NCBI GenBank assembly: GCA_964542875.1
Contig: CAZIWA010000070.1
Span: 1 to 27,865, forward strand
Source: CAZGOM01 sp964542875
GTDB lineage: Bacteria; Planctomycetota; Phycisphaerae; Phycisphaerales; Phycisphaeraceae
Direction: 5' to 3'
DNA length: 27,865 nt
The notes beneath the pieces were generated by a model that saw nothing but the letters and a program-made list of their open reading frames with translations, ran no database searches and was not told the origin of the DNA. Positions 1 through 7,843 of the stretch are shown piece after piece. Position numbers and translations under genes: made by a program. Position 1 is the stretch's first letter. Each line of letters opens with the position of its first letter.

Positions 1-18
1 TGGTTTGAGGCGAAGTAA
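1..18 (+). CDS. Possible last codons of a gene cut by the left edge
   Basis: The first 18 bases read W-F-E-A-K-stop in frame 1. Several genes in this window end with a similar Ala-Lys-stop or Lys-Lys-stop (2847, 4396, 23782), so this may be the 3' end of a plus-strand gene. There is too little sequence to say more, and a chance open frame of five codons is just as possible. Confidence 0.2.
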   Translation, partial: WFEAK

Positions 19-269
19 AGGGAAAAGGGACAAGGCATAAGGGAAAAAGGGAGAGAGAGCGGAAAGTTTATTGTTTAATAGACGAGGATTTTCAGTGGTC
101 TCTTGAGCCGTGGTGCGGGGGGTGATCATATGAGCCACAAAAATTATGAGGGGGGGACAAAGCTGAGAAGCATGAATTCCAGAGGGCGAGGTTTTTGAAA
201 TGAGATGGCGTGTTTCGCCTATGGCTTCAATTAGCCTTGAAGGAAATTAGCTTTGGAGCTAAGATAACT
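19..269. other. Noncoding stretch before the toxin-antitoxin pair
   Basis: About 250 bases with no convincing gene. The first part (about 18-60) is purine-rich and contains two near-identical A/G blocks (AAGGGAAAAGGG-like, near 18 and near 40). The rest is AT-richer than most of the window and presumably holds the promoter of the toxin-antitoxin pair, but I could not pick a clear -35/-10 pair. Confidence 0.4.
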
Positions 270-644
270 ATGTTCACGGTTAGAACTTCCGAGGTGTTCG
301 CGCAGTGGTTTGGTGAGCAAAGCGAAGAAGTCAAAGTAGAAGTTTTGGCGCTTGTGACTCTGCTAAAAGAGAAGGGACCTATGCTGTCACGCCCGTATGC
401 GGACACCCTGAACGGTTCAAAGCATCGAAATATGAAAGAGCTTCGTGGGAGTACAGCAACGCAGGTTTTAAGGATCGCGTTTGCATTTGATCCTGAGCGA
501 AATGGAATTCTGCTTGTGGCGGGAGACAAGCAAGGCATCAATCAAAGGCTTTTTTATACAAGGCTGATCTCACAGGCGGATGATTTGTACGACCGGCATT
601 TGATGGCTTTGCAGGCTGAACAAAAGAAACGCTCCAAGAAATAG
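270..644 (+). CDS. higB: HigB/RelE-superfamily toxin (Gp49-like)
   Basis: Predicted 124-residue mRNA interferase toxin of a type II toxin-antitoxin module. ATG 270 is preferred over the upstream GTG 210 because GGAG at 255-258 lies 11 bases ahead of it and the family fold starts with this short beta strand. The core pattern M-K-E-L-R-G, a strand ending in LRIAFAFDP, and then ILLVAGDK (about residues 55-87) is typical of the HigB/Gp49 family. In that family a basic C-terminal half contacts ribosome-bound mRNA, and here the C-terminus is lysine/arginine-rich. The next gene, 15 bases downstream, encodes an HTH antitoxin, giving the toxin-first order usual for HigBA. GC content is near 50% by eye, lower than the rest of the window, which suggests horizontal acquisition. 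The family assignment is firm; actual toxicity is inferred. Confidence 0.85.
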   Translation: MFTVRTSEVFAQWFGEQSEEVKVEVLALVTLLKEKGPMLSRPYADTLNGSKHRNMKELRGSTATQVLRIAFAFDPERNGILLVAGDKQGINQRLFYTRLISQADDLYDRHLMALQAEQKKRSKK

Positions 645-659
645 GCAAAGGGAAGTTTT

Positions 660-1037
660 ATGAAAACGATTGATTTTGACGGGCTTGTTTCCAAGACCAT
701 GACCCCCAAAATGATTGAGAAGGCGCATGCGCGTGCCGAAGAAATGCGCATTGAGATGTTTTTGCATCAGCTTCGGGAAGAAACGGGTATTACCCAAAAG
801 AAGTTAGCGAAACGATTGGGTATTGAGCCCCCCAGCCTGTGCAAAATGGAAAAAGCACGCGATATGCGTGTGAGTACGCTTGAGCGGATTGTGAGCGCTC
901 TAGACGGGGAGTTAGAACTTTCTGCGAAGTTCAAATCAGGAAAAAAAGTGGTGTTGATGGGTTTGACCACGCACTCCGAGAGAAAAGTTCGCTCAAAGAA
1001 AGAAGCGGTAGGCAGGGGGAATCTTCAGAAGGCATGA
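660..1037 (+). CDS. higA: HigA-like XRE-family antitoxin
   Basis: A 125-residue protein with an N-terminal helical region and a Cro/CI-type helix-turn-helix at about residues 44-68 (TQKKLAKRLG, then PPSLCKMEK), followed by the STLERIVSALDGELEL strand-helix typical of HigA antitoxins. It should neutralise the preceding toxin by direct binding and repress the shared promoter. ATG 660 has an AAAGGGAAG ribosome-binding site just upstream. The gene lies 15 bases after the toxin gene and is almost certainly co-transcribed. The C-terminal 30 residues are lysine/arginine-rich and look less conserved. Low GC matches the toxin gene. Confidence 0.87.
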   Translation: MKTIDFDGLVSKTMTPKMIEKAHARAEEMRIEMFLHQLREETGITQKKLAKRLGIEPPSLCKMEKARDMRVSTLERIVSALDGELELSAKFKSGKKVVLMGLTTHSERKVRSKKEAVGRGNLQKA

Positions 1038-1200
1038 TTTTGAAGGATGGGGACGGTTTTCGCAGGTTGCCACTCCTTGCGGGATAAAGAGCGGGGGATT
1101 TGCTGGTTTTGCAGCTTTTAAGTTGTGGTTTTTACGTTGAAGCCCATCCCGGCGTATCATATCTGCCTGTTTCCACAGACAACCGGCTTGGTTTTTGCTT

Positions 1201-2847
1201 ATGCCCCAACACTCGCCACGGGTCAGGATTGAAGGATTGGACTTTGCCCGGGTTTTTCCGGTGCTGCACCTTTTCCGTGCCTTCAAGATGGCGATTCATC
1301 CGCGGAAGCTGCTTTTAGCGCTGCTGCTGGTGGTGCTTTTGTACACAGTGGGCGTGGTGCTGGATGACCACATGTACGGCCCGACGGTCTATGCGTCGGA
1401 AGTGCAGCGGTACACGGAGCTTTCCCGGTCTGACTTTGCGGCCTGGCGGCAGGCGCAGCCTTTGCGGGTGCGGGAGAACATTCTCTCCATCGTGCCGGAG
1501 CTGGATGAAAAAGAAGCCAGCATGGATATCGCCGTGCTGATCGACCAGGCCAAGCAGGCGGTCACTGCGAGACACAAGAAGACGCTGGAAAAGGTCGGAC
1601 AAATCCAAAACGGCGAGGGCAAGGCCGACGTCAAGGAAACCAAGGACAGTTACAAGAAAGAGTTCGATTCGCTGTACCGCGGGCGGATGGCGTCCATCGT
1701 GGCGCTGGAGCCCGAGGGCGTGTTCCGGTCGGCGTTGCACCATGAAGTGGTGACGTTCCGTAAAACCCTGCGCGCGGCGACCCAGCTTGAGTTTGGCTTT
1801 ACCCAGTTCCTGGTGGGGCATACTGAAGACTCGCAGACCGTCATCGGCGGGCTGTATGAAATGTTCGTGACGGTGCCGGTGTGGCTGCTGGCGCACCACC
1901 GGTTGTTCTTGATCACGTATTGCTTCTTTGGGCTGCTTTTGTGGGGCCTGTTTGGCGGGGCGCTGTCACGCATGTCGGCGCTGCATGCCACCAAGGATGT
2001 GCAGATCGGGCCCAGCCAGGCGGTGCGGTTCGCCTTCAAGCGCTGGCACTGGTTTGTGATGGCGCCGGTGATTCCGGTGGGTGTTTCGCTGGTGCTGGCG
2101 GCGTTGCTGGTGGTGTTCGGGTTTGTGTTTTTCGGGATTCCCAAGGCGCATGTGATCCTGGACCTGGTGGGCGGGATTCTGTTTATCCTGGCCATCTTGG
2201 TGGGGCTGGCGCTGACGCTGCTTTGCATCGGTCTGGTGGCTTCGTACAACATGATTTATCCCGCCATCAGCACGGACGATTGCGATGGGTTTGAGGCCAA
2301 CACACGGGCGTTCAGCTACTTCATCAGCCGGCCGTGGCATGTGCTGGGGTATTACTGCGTGAGCCTGGTTTACGGCGCGGTGACGTACCTGTTTTTCGCG
2401 CTGGTGATTTTTGGCTCGCTGTCGGCGGTGCAGGCGCTGGTGAGCAAGGGCGCCGGGGTGTGGGGCACGGAGACGGTGAATTCCAGCCGGTTTGATGCGA
2501 TGTTTCCCCCGCCTGAGCTGGGGAGCCTGACGTATAAGCCGGAGTGGTCGATGTTGGATTCGTCGGGCGAGGCGGGCGGGTATACGTCGCGCGTATCGGC
2601 GATCATGATCATGGTGTGGGTTTATATGTTCGTGGGGCTGCTGGCGGCGTTTGCGATCAGCTTCTACTTCAACTCCCAGACGCTGGTTTATCTGCTGCTG
2701 CGGTCCAGCGTGGACAAGACGGACATGGATGAAGCGGTGCTGATGCCCGATGATGAAGCCGACGCGGGGATTGAAGTGAAGCTGAGGGACCCGCTTGGCG
2801 CGCCGGTGGCGGATAAGACGGAGCGGCTGGAGACGCCAGCGAAGTAG
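1201..2847 (+). CDS. Six-helix membrane protein of unknown function
   Basis: A 548-residue integral membrane protein that I cannot assign to a characterised family. Hydrophobic segments lie at about 37-55, 233-254, 284-313, 320-350, 380-408 and 465-490. Between the first and second is a charged, mostly helical region of about 175 residues that should form a sizeable extracytoplasmic or cytoplasmic domain (two lysine-rich stretches near 120-160). After the last helix is an acidic tail of about 55 residues. The ATG at 1201 is preferred because residues from RVFPVLHLFRAF lead directly into the first helix. TTG 1195 and ATG 1288 are alternatives, and none has a clear ribosome-binding site. It stands alone, so the neighbours give no hint. 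A role in transport or envelope organisation would be a guess. Confidence 0.75.
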   Translation: MPQHSPRVRIEGLDFARVFPVLHLFRAFKMAIHPRKLLLALLLVVLLYTVGVVLDDHMYGPTVYASEVQRYTELSRSDFAAWRQAQPLRVRENILSIVPELDEKEASMDIAVLIDQAKQAVTARHKKTLEKVGQIQNGEGKADVKETKDSYKKEFDSLYRGRMASIVALEPEGVFRSALHHEVVTFRKTLRAATQLEFGFTQFLVGHTEDSQTVIGGLYEMFVTVPVWLLAHHRLFLITYCFFGLLLWGLFGGALSRMSALHATKDVQIGPSQAVRFAFKRWHWFVMAPVIPVGVSLVLAALLVVFGFVFFGIPKAHVILDLVGGILFILAILVGLALTLLCIGLVASYNMIYPAISTDDCDGFEANTRAFSYFISRPWHVLGYYCVSLVYGAVTYLFFALVIFGSLSAVQALVSKGAGVWGTETVNSSRFDAMFPPPELGSLTYKPEWSMLDSSGEAGGYTSRVSAIMIMVWVYMFVGLLAAFAISFYFNSQTLVYLLLRSSVDKTDMDEAVLMPDDEADAGIEVKLRDPLGAPVADKTERLETPAK

Positions 2848-2861
2848 GGTTTGGGGAGGGG

Positions 2862-2904
2862 GCCCACGCGCACGGGGTGTCGGGGGCCGGGTTTATCGGG
2901 GGGC
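2862..2904 (+). repeat. Dispersed GCCCACGCGC repeat, copy A
   Basis: This stretch begins 14 bases after the membrane-protein stop. Its first 32 bases match 28 of 32 positions of the left end of the element at 23830, with a shared opening GCCCACGCGC and shared CGGG and TCGGGGG blocks. A weaker further copy of the CCCGTTATCGGGG core follows near 2920-2933. Unlike the second copy, no inverted partner is seen before the cysH stop at 2963. Confidence 0.55.
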
Positions 2905-2962
2905 TTCGAGATCATCTTCGCCCGTTATCGGGGCTAAGGTTGCCAAGGCATCTGAAGTTCGG

Positions 2963-3691
2963 TTATTTGACGGCTTTGTGGTCGCCGGAGACGTGGAGGC
3001 CGCATTCCTGGCTGGTGCCGAGTTTTCGGCCGGCACGTTCGTCCATGCCTTCGGTGATGGGGAAGGTGGAGTGGGTGTCGCCGATGGACTTGTAGCCTTT
3101 GTCGTAGAGCGGGTGGTAGGCCAGGCCGTGCTGTTTGAGATAGTTGTGGACGTCTTTGCCGGACCAGTTGAGGATGGGGTGGATTTTATAGGTGCCGTCC
3201 TGGAGTTCGACGGTGCGCAGGCCGGCGCGGTGATCGGTTTGCTGTTTGCGCAGGCCGGCGACCCAGGCGTTTACGCCGAGGTCTTTGATGGCCCGGTTCA
3301 TGGGCTCGACCTTGTTGATCTGGAGGTATTTTTTGAGTGCGTCGTCGCCTTGCTCCCAGAGTTTGCCGTAGAGGGCTTCCTGGCGGGCGGCGGTCATCTG
3401 GGGGTTGAAGACCTTGAGGTTCAGCTTGAGCTTTTCCTGGAGCTCCTGCATGAAGGTGTAGGTTTCAGAGAAGAGGTAGCCGGTATCGATGACGATGACG
3501 GGGATGTTGGGGATGGTCTGGGTGGCCAGGTGGAGGAGGACCGCGGATTGAGCGCCGAAGCTGGATGTCATGGCGAGGGAGCCGCCGAAGGTCTGATGGG
3601 CCCAGGCGAGGATGTCTTGCGCGGAGGCGTTGGCGAGCTTGGCGTTGACGGCGTCTAGATCAATGGTGGGCGGCATGGTGACTGAGGTCAT
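2963..3691 (-). CDS. cysH: Phosphoadenylylsulfate (PAPS) reductase
   Basis: A 242-residue cytoplasmic enzyme of assimilatory sulfate reduction that reduces activated sulfate to sulfite using thioredoxin. It has the PP-loop SSFGAQSA (43-50) that binds the nucleotide, the DTGYLF segment (69-74), the GLRKQQTDHRA segment (146-156) and the C-terminal ECGLH motif with the catalytic Cys230. Cys230 is the only cysteine I see, so the two CC pairs that bind the [4Fe-4S] cluster of APS reductases are absent. This favours PAPS over APS as substrate. The usual partners (cysD, cysN, cysI) are not nearby. ATG 3691 is preceded by an AGGAC-type site; ATG 3676 is a weaker alternative. It diverges from folK, with a REP-like palindrome between them. 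Confidence 0.93.
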   Translation of the reverse strand: MTSVTMPPTIDLDAVNAKLANASAQDILAWAHQTFGGSLAMTSSFGAQSAVLLHLATQTIPNIPVIVIDTGYLFSETYTFMQELQEKLKLNLKVFNPQMTAARQEALYGKLWEQGDDALKKYLQINKVEPMNRAIKDLGVNAWVAGLRKQQTDHRAGLRTVELQDGTYKIHPILNWSGKDVHNYLKQHGLAYHPLYDKGYKSIGDTHSTFPITEGMDERAGRKLGTSQECGLHVSGDHKAVK

Positions 3692-3737
3692 TGGGGGTCC
3701 TGCAGCGTGGATGCTGCCAGATCATTCGATGGCTGCG

Positions 3738-3774
3738 CTTACCCCAACCCTCTCCCAGAGGGAGAGGGGGTAAG
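3738..3774. repeat. REP-like palindrome between cysH and folK
   Basis: A perfect 9-bp inverted repeat, CCCTCTCCC (3748-3756) and GGGAGAGGG (3760-3768), closes on a 3-base loop AGA. It is extended by an outer CTTACC (3738-3743) / GGTAAG (3769-3774) pair with a CCAA bulge on the left. It sits between divergent genes and has no T-run, so a terminator role is unlikely. A degenerate relative with the same AACCCT...CTCC opening lies at 11826-11856. Confidence 0.7.
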
Positions 3775-3841
3775 AGCGCGTCCATCAATATAGGGCTGCG
3801 GATAAACTGATTCAACAGTTTGGCATTTTGAGGAATGTGTC

Positions 3842-4396
3842 GTGAAAAAGATAAACAGCGTGTGGGTGGCGGTTGGGTCCAATGTCGGGGACCGGGCGGG
3901 GTATCTTGCGCTGGGGGTCCGGGAAACGTGCAAACTGCCTGGGACGCGGCTGCTGGTGACCAGCCCGGTGTATGAAACGGTTCCGGTGGGGCCGGTGGCG
4001 GATCAGCAGTCGTTTTTGAATGCGGTGTTTGAGATCGAGACGACGCTGGGGCCGGCGGCGCTGCTGGACGGGCTGCAGGCGATCGAAGCGGCGGCAGGGC
4101 GTTTGCCGGAGGGGCAGCGGGTGCATTGGGGGCCCAGGCAACTGGACCTGGATATTTTGATTTTCGGGCATGAAAAGGTGGAGGTGGATCGGCTGGTGCT
4201 GCCTCACCCGAGGATGCACGAGCGGTGGTTTGTGATGCGGCCATTGGCGGATGTGGCGCCCAGGATGCTGCACCCGGTGTCGGGCATCTCAATGAAGGAG
4301 CTGGTGGCGAAGCTGGAGGCTCAGCCCGGGCCGGTGCCGGGGAGACGTGTGGCGGAGCGGATATTGGATGTGAAGCAGGCGAACGAGGCGAAGTAG
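3842..4396 (+). CDS. folK: 2-amino-4-hydroxy-6-hydroxymethyldihydropteridine pyrophosphokinase
   Basis: A 184-residue HPPK, which transfers pyrophosphate from ATP to hydroxymethyl-dihydropterin in folate synthesis. The N-terminal VWVAVGSNVGDR, the family signature HWGPRQLDLDIL (95-106, with the two Mg-binding aspartates) and PHPRMHERWFV (121-131) are all present. The length is slightly longer than the 160-residue enteric enzyme because of a C-terminal tail. The start is GTG 3842 with AGGAA at 3831-3835, six bases upstream. A short inverted repeat AAACTG/CAGTTT (3804-3809 and 3816-3821) lies just upstream and could be an operator or chance. No other folate gene is adjacent. Confidence 0.95.
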   Translation: MKKINSVWVAVGSNVGDRAGYLALGVRETCKLPGTRLLVTSPVYETVPVGPVADQQSFLNAVFEIETTLGPAALLDGLQAIEAAAGRLPEGQRVHWGPRQLDLDILIFGHEKVEVDRLVLPHPRMHERWFVMRPLADVAPRMLHPVSGISMKELVAKLEAQPGPVPGRRVAERILDVKQANEAK

Positions 4397-4492
4397 AAGG
4401 GATTTGGGATCAGAAAAATGCAGGTAACGATTCCTATCGACCTTGCAATGCTGCTGTAGTTTTCATGCTCGAAGCCTCGCCGGAGACTTAAA

Positions 4493-4524
4493 AACCTGTT
4501 TTTAATTTGAAGGCAGGTTATACT
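4493..4524 (+). promoter_or_regulatory. Possible promoter of the CBM9-like gene
   Basis: A good -10 hexamer TATACT at 4519-4524 lies 33 bases upstream of the ATG. The -35 at a 17-base spacing (CTGTTT) is poor. An inverted repeat AACCTG (4493-4498) / CAGGTT (4514-4519) spans the region and touches the -10, so it could be an operator. Confidence 0.35.
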
Positions 4525-4556
4525 ATTGGGTCGATATTTTTCCCTTCGAGTAACCC

Positions 4557-5480
4557 ATGACCACGACGTCGCCTCATGCGTTGACCTTGACCGAGCAGGA
4601 TGCACAGCTTCTGGAACAAGTGCGCGAGATTCTTGCCCGCCCGGTGCCCAAGTTTGCCCGGGAGCTGGTTGATCTCGCCAAGGAAGAGCGCCAGACGCGC
4701 CTTCGCGCGGTGCTTGCGGGTAAAGAGGCGGCGCGTAAGCCGCATGAGCTGATGTACGCACGGCGGATTAATCAGCGGCTGGTGCACCTGGTCAAGAATC
4801 TGGACAAATGGCCCAGCCCGGTGCCGGTGCGCGCGGTGCGCGCCTCGCGCCCGGTGGACATCGTGGGCGACCTTCTGGACCCGGTCTGGGCCGAAGCGGT
4901 GGTGTACCCCTTGAGCTACCGTTGCAACTGGGCCGAGCAAGTGGGCATTACGCCCGGGAATGCCCGGGTGCTGTGGGACGACAAGTATCTGTATGTGGGG
5001 TATGAATTCATCAAGCATGGGGTGTATGCCCCGATTTTCCCGCGTAATGGGCCGGTGTATGACCATGACTGCGCAGAGCTTTTCCTGCGCCCGGACATCA
5101 ACAGCCAGCGGTATTACGAGATCAACCCCAGCCCGTCAGGCTCGGTTTACGATTCGGCGCTGGATAAGAACCCCAACGGGTGGTACGGCGAGTGCGATGT
5201 GAATTTCGACGTGCAGAACCTGCAACTGGGCTGGCGCGTGTGGGACGGCAGTCACCGGCCCGACGGCCTGAGCCGGTATACGCTGGAGATGGGCGTGCCG
5301 TGGAGCGAAGTGCTGCCGGCGAACATCAAAGCCGTGGCAGGCACGGTGATGCAGGTGCTGCTGGCCGGGTCGGTGGAGTTTGACATGAACCGTGACTTTG
5401 AACACGGGTACTACTGTCACTCGCCGATTCTGGCGCACTTTCATAACCCGGATGGGTTTGCGCCGATGACGCTGGTGTGA
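4557..5480 (+). CDS. CBM9-like domain protein without signal peptide
   Basis: A 307-residue protein. From about residue 98 to the end it resembles the carbohydrate-binding module family 9-like beta-sandwich: a GDLLDPVW start, VLWDDKYLYVGYEF, DHDCAELFLRPD, YYEINPSPSGSVYD, and a C-terminal HFHNPDGF. The first 90 residues are charged and helical (rich in E, K and R), with no signal peptide or transmembrane segment, so the protein appears cytoplasmic. This is unusual, because such domains normally sit on secreted xylanases or outer-membrane proteins. It might bind a sugar or glycan inside the cell or act with a partner, but no catalytic domain is visible. The ATG has no obvious SD. It is convergent with the propeller gene downstream. 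Confidence 0.75.
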   Translation: MTTTSPHALTLTEQDAQLLEQVREILARPVPKFARELVDLAKEERQTRLRAVLAGKEAARKPHELMYARRINQRLVHLVKNLDKWPSPVPVRAVRASRPVDIVGDLLDPVWAEAVVYPLSYRCNWAEQVGITPGNARVLWDDKYLYVGYEFIKHGVYAPIFPRNGPVYDHDCAELFLRPDINSQRYYEINPSPSGSVYDSALDKNPNGWYGECDVNFDVQNLQLGWRVWDGSHRPDGLSRYTLEMGVPWSEVLPANIKAVAGTVMQVLLAGSVEFDMNRDFEHGYYCHSPILAHFHNPDGFAPMTLV

Positions 5481-5524
5481 AGACAGAGTCGCGCGTCCCG
5501 CGTCTCGGGTCAAGAATCGAGAGT

Positions 5525-6730
5525 TTAGGGTTTTGGCTCGATGCGTTTGCACGCGAGGGTGGCGGGGTTGTCGCCTTCCTGCTGGGTCCAGAAGACCAGG
5601 AAGCCGGATTTGAGGCCCAGGGCGATGGGGTGCGTGGCTTTGGCAGCGGCTGGTGAGGCTTGGGTGGGAGCTTGATTGCCCGGGGCGATGAAGAGGGCGT
5701 ATTGGCCGGTTTCCGGATTGGTGGGCGCGTCGTATGCGACGCAGACTTCGCCTGCGGCATCGGTGGCAATGGTGGTGTGGTGGGCAACGGCCTTGTCTTT
5801 GTTCAGGAGGGTGGGGTCGCTCCAGCTTTTGGCATCGTTGGTGGAGGAGAGGAAGTAGCCGCCTGTGACGTTGTCTTTGCCGGTCCAGACGGTGGAGTAG
5901 AGGGTGCTGGGGCCTTTGGCGGGAGGGCCGAAGGCGAGTGAGCCGCCTGTGTGCGGGCAGCCATCGATGGTCCAGTTAAAGCCGCCTGGGGGAGCGGTCT
6001 TGGTCCAGGTGAGGCCGTTGTCACGGGAGACGAGAAGGCCCATGTCGGAGGGGCAGACGTCCCGGTAAAGGGCGTAGAGGTGGCCCTGGGGGCTGGTTTT
6101 GAAGGTGTTCCAGCAGCAGGCGCACATCTCAGGCTCGAGAATCCGGGCGGGGGCCCAGGTTTGGCCGGAGAAGGGGAGGCTGCTGTAGCCCAAGGCGCGT
6201 TCCTTGCCTTTGGCGTCGATCCAGATGATGTGAAAGCCGGTGTCGGTGGCGGTGATGGCGGGGAAACGCGCGCCGTGTTCATCAGCCTTCACGGTGGAGG
6301 TTTGATAGATGACCGAAGCGGTCGTCCAGGTTTTGCCGGAGTCTGAGGAGGTGCAGCCGGCGAGGGGGCCTGATGCCATGGCGCCGTAGCCGGGTTGCGT
6401 CCAGGCGATGAGGATGCGGCCGTTTCGGGCGGCGATGCGGGCGTCGTTGCCGCGACTGGTGCGGGGGGTGAGGGGGAGCTTTGAGGTGTCGATGGTCTGT
6501 GGGGCGGACCAGGTTTTGCCGTCGTCATCGGATGTGGTGAGCTGGAGCACGACCGGGGCGGCCTTGTCGGCCTTTTTTGTGCCAATGAGGAGGTAGGCCC
6601 GGCCAGCATCGTAGGCGGCGTCGATGGAGACGACGGGGTCGACGAAGGTTGGAGTATCGGCGGCCCTGGTCACGGAGGTGATGAGGAGAAGGCTGAGGGT
6701 GATGAGGATGAGTTTCAGGAGTGTGTTCAT
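5525..6730 (-). CDS. Secreted sialidase-fold (BNR/Asp-box) beta-propeller protein
   Basis: A 401-residue exported protein with a signal peptide of about 23 residues (hydrophobic stretch, then TRAADT). Asp-box motifs of the S-x-D-x-G-x-x-W type occur near 67-74, 128-135 and 235-242, with a degenerate one near 295-303, indicating a six-bladed propeller. A Cys cluster, C203-A-C205-C206, is followed by Cys226 and by DGCPHTGG (Cys258), a pattern known from a subgroup of sialidase-like proteins that probably use these residues for metal binding or disulfides. I do not see the arginine triad arranged as in true sialidases, so sialidase activity should not be assumed. It starts 24 bases after the pseudopilin gene ends and is likely co-transcribed with it. 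Confidence 0.8.
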   Translation of the reverse strand: MNTLLKLILITLSLLLITSVTRAADTPTFVDPVVSIDAAYDAGRAYLLIGTKKADKAAPVVLQLTTSDDDGKTWSAPQTIDTSKLPLTPRTSRGNDARIAARNGRILIAWTQPGYGAMASGPLAGCTSSDSGKTWTTASVIYQTSTVKADEHGARFPAITATDTGFHIIWIDAKGKERALGYSSLPFSGQTWAPARILEPEMCACCWNTFKTSPQGHLYALYRDVCPSDMGLLVSRDNGLTWTKTAPPGGFNWTIDGCPHTGGSLAFGPPAKGPSTLYSTVWTGKDNVTGGYFLSSTNDAKSWSDPTLLNKDKAVAHHTTIATDAAGEVCVAYDAPTNPETGQYALFIAPGNQAPTQASPAAAKATHPIALGLKSGFLVFWTQQEGDNPATLACKRIEPKP

Positions 6731-6754
6731 GGCGTTTTTATTGAGAGAGAAGCG

Positions 6755-7594
6755 TTAGTTCTTGTCCCAGAGTTCGTCGAGGTAATTGGGGTTGGCGGGG
6801 TCCTGGGCGGCGGCCTGTTCCGTGGCGTCGGCGGGACGCCAGCTTGCCTTGACGGTGCTGGTGGCCGATGCGGAGGGATCGTAGATGGCTGCGGGGATGG
6901 GGGGATAAAAGAAGGGGAGGCCGGCGGCAAGCGCGTCGGCCTTGCTGAGCATCTTCATGTTGCGGCCGGAGCCATCAAGGAAGCCGGTGCTGGCGGAGTC
7001 TCCCGGGTGGCGGGGGTTGGGCCGGCAGAGCGAGCTGTAATTGATCTGAGAGGGGGACATGAGGTGGGTGGCTGTGCGGGCCTGGCCGGGGTCGCCGATG
7101 CCGCCATCGGCCATGAGGACGGTGAAGGCGGGGTTTTTAAAGCGGTCGACGCGCTCCCAGTTGGTGAGGGTGTTGAAGCCGTAACCGGCCTGGGCGGTGT
7201 TGGAGGGGTCTACCGGGTCGCGCAGGTCGTTTGAGGGACAGGCCCAGATGTCCTGGCTTTTGCGCTGGGCGTTGGAGGACTCGGTGCTGGTGTAGGGGGC
7301 CAGGATGGCTTTGCGGTCCAGGCCGGTGACGTTGATGCCGATTTTGTCCTTGTTGGCGGGTGGAGCGCCGTAACCGACGAGGACTTTGTTGTCGATGGCG
7401 AAGTTGTAGTTGGCCTGGGAGAGGCCTTTGACGTTGGCGAGGCATTTGGCCGACAGCGCGCTTTTGCGTGCGCCCGAGAGGGACGGAAGCATGATGCCCA
7501 CGAGCAGGGCGATGACGGAGATCACCACGAGCAGCTCGATGAGCGTGAAGCCGCTGCGGACATACCGCGGGCGGGAGGGGGGGTGGGTGTTCAT
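6755..7594 (-). CDS. Type IV pilin-like (pseudopilin) protein with N-terminal methylation motif
   Basis: A 279-residue protein with a class III prepilin leader: a short basic segment, then G15 before F16, Glu20 (GFTLIELL) and a hydrophobic helix to about residue 39. Prepilin peptidase should cut after Gly15. The body contains CPSND, GYGFNTLTNWERV and a RHPGDSASTGFLDG stretch. That is an H-x10-DG variant of the motif found in the very large planctomycete pseudopilin family, whose members are probably exported or surface-anchored by a type II secretion-like system. It lies upstream of the propeller gene with a 24-base gap. No assembly ATPase or prepilin peptidase is adjacent; pilM starts 20 kb away. 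Confidence 0.88.
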   Translation of the reverse strand: MNTHPPSRPRYVRSGFTLIELLVVISVIALLVGIMLPSLSGARKSALSAKCLANVKGLSQANYNFAIDNKVLVGYGAPPANKDKIGINVTGLDRKAILAPYTSTESSNAQRKSQDIWACPSNDLRDPVDPSNTAQAGYGFNTLTNWERVDRFKNPAFTVLMADGGIGDPGQARTATHLMSPSQINYSSLCRPNPRHPGDSASTGFLDGSGRNMKMLSKADALAAGLPFFYPPIPAAIYDPSASATSTVKASWRPADATEQAAAQDPANPNYLDELWDKN

Positions 7595-7843
7595 GAATTT
7601 GGTTATGAATCGAATTATGGAGAGGCGGTCGTGTAGACGACGCGCAGGGCAGGGCCAGTGGCGGTGGCCAAAGTCCGGGGACCTGTGATGCCCTGAAATG
7701 GAGGAATGGAGGGTGATTTGTGAATAGCCTGAATGACCGAATGACGCAGAGGTGCTGCGTACAAAGGTGAGTCAAGCTGTTTCAGGGTCCAGCGGGACAC
7801 TGGCTGGCAAGCCGACCAGCGGCACTGCGGACTGAGGGCGAGG
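7595..7843. other. 250-base gap between HTRG and pseudopilin genes
   Basis: I see no gene here. The minus-strand sequence contains a GCCACTG string near 7660 that recalls one box of cobalamin riboswitches, but the other conserved elements are missing. The gap could hold a separate promoter for the pseudopilin/propeller pair. Confidence 0.35.

Noticed and set aside
1..60. Purine-rich direct repeats as a possible origin or array
   Set aside because: Only two imperfect A/G blocks are present and no array, DnaA-box set or gene context supports an origin.
2795..3658. 287-codon plus-strand open frame
   Set aside because: It is the antisense shadow of cysH; the product is low-complexity valine/glycine/glutamate-rich sequence without domain features, as expected in GC-rich DNA.
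7595..7843. Cobalamin riboswitch on the minus strand suggested by a GCCACTG string
   Set aside because: The other conserved boxes of the riboswitch are not found; a single 7-base match is not enough.
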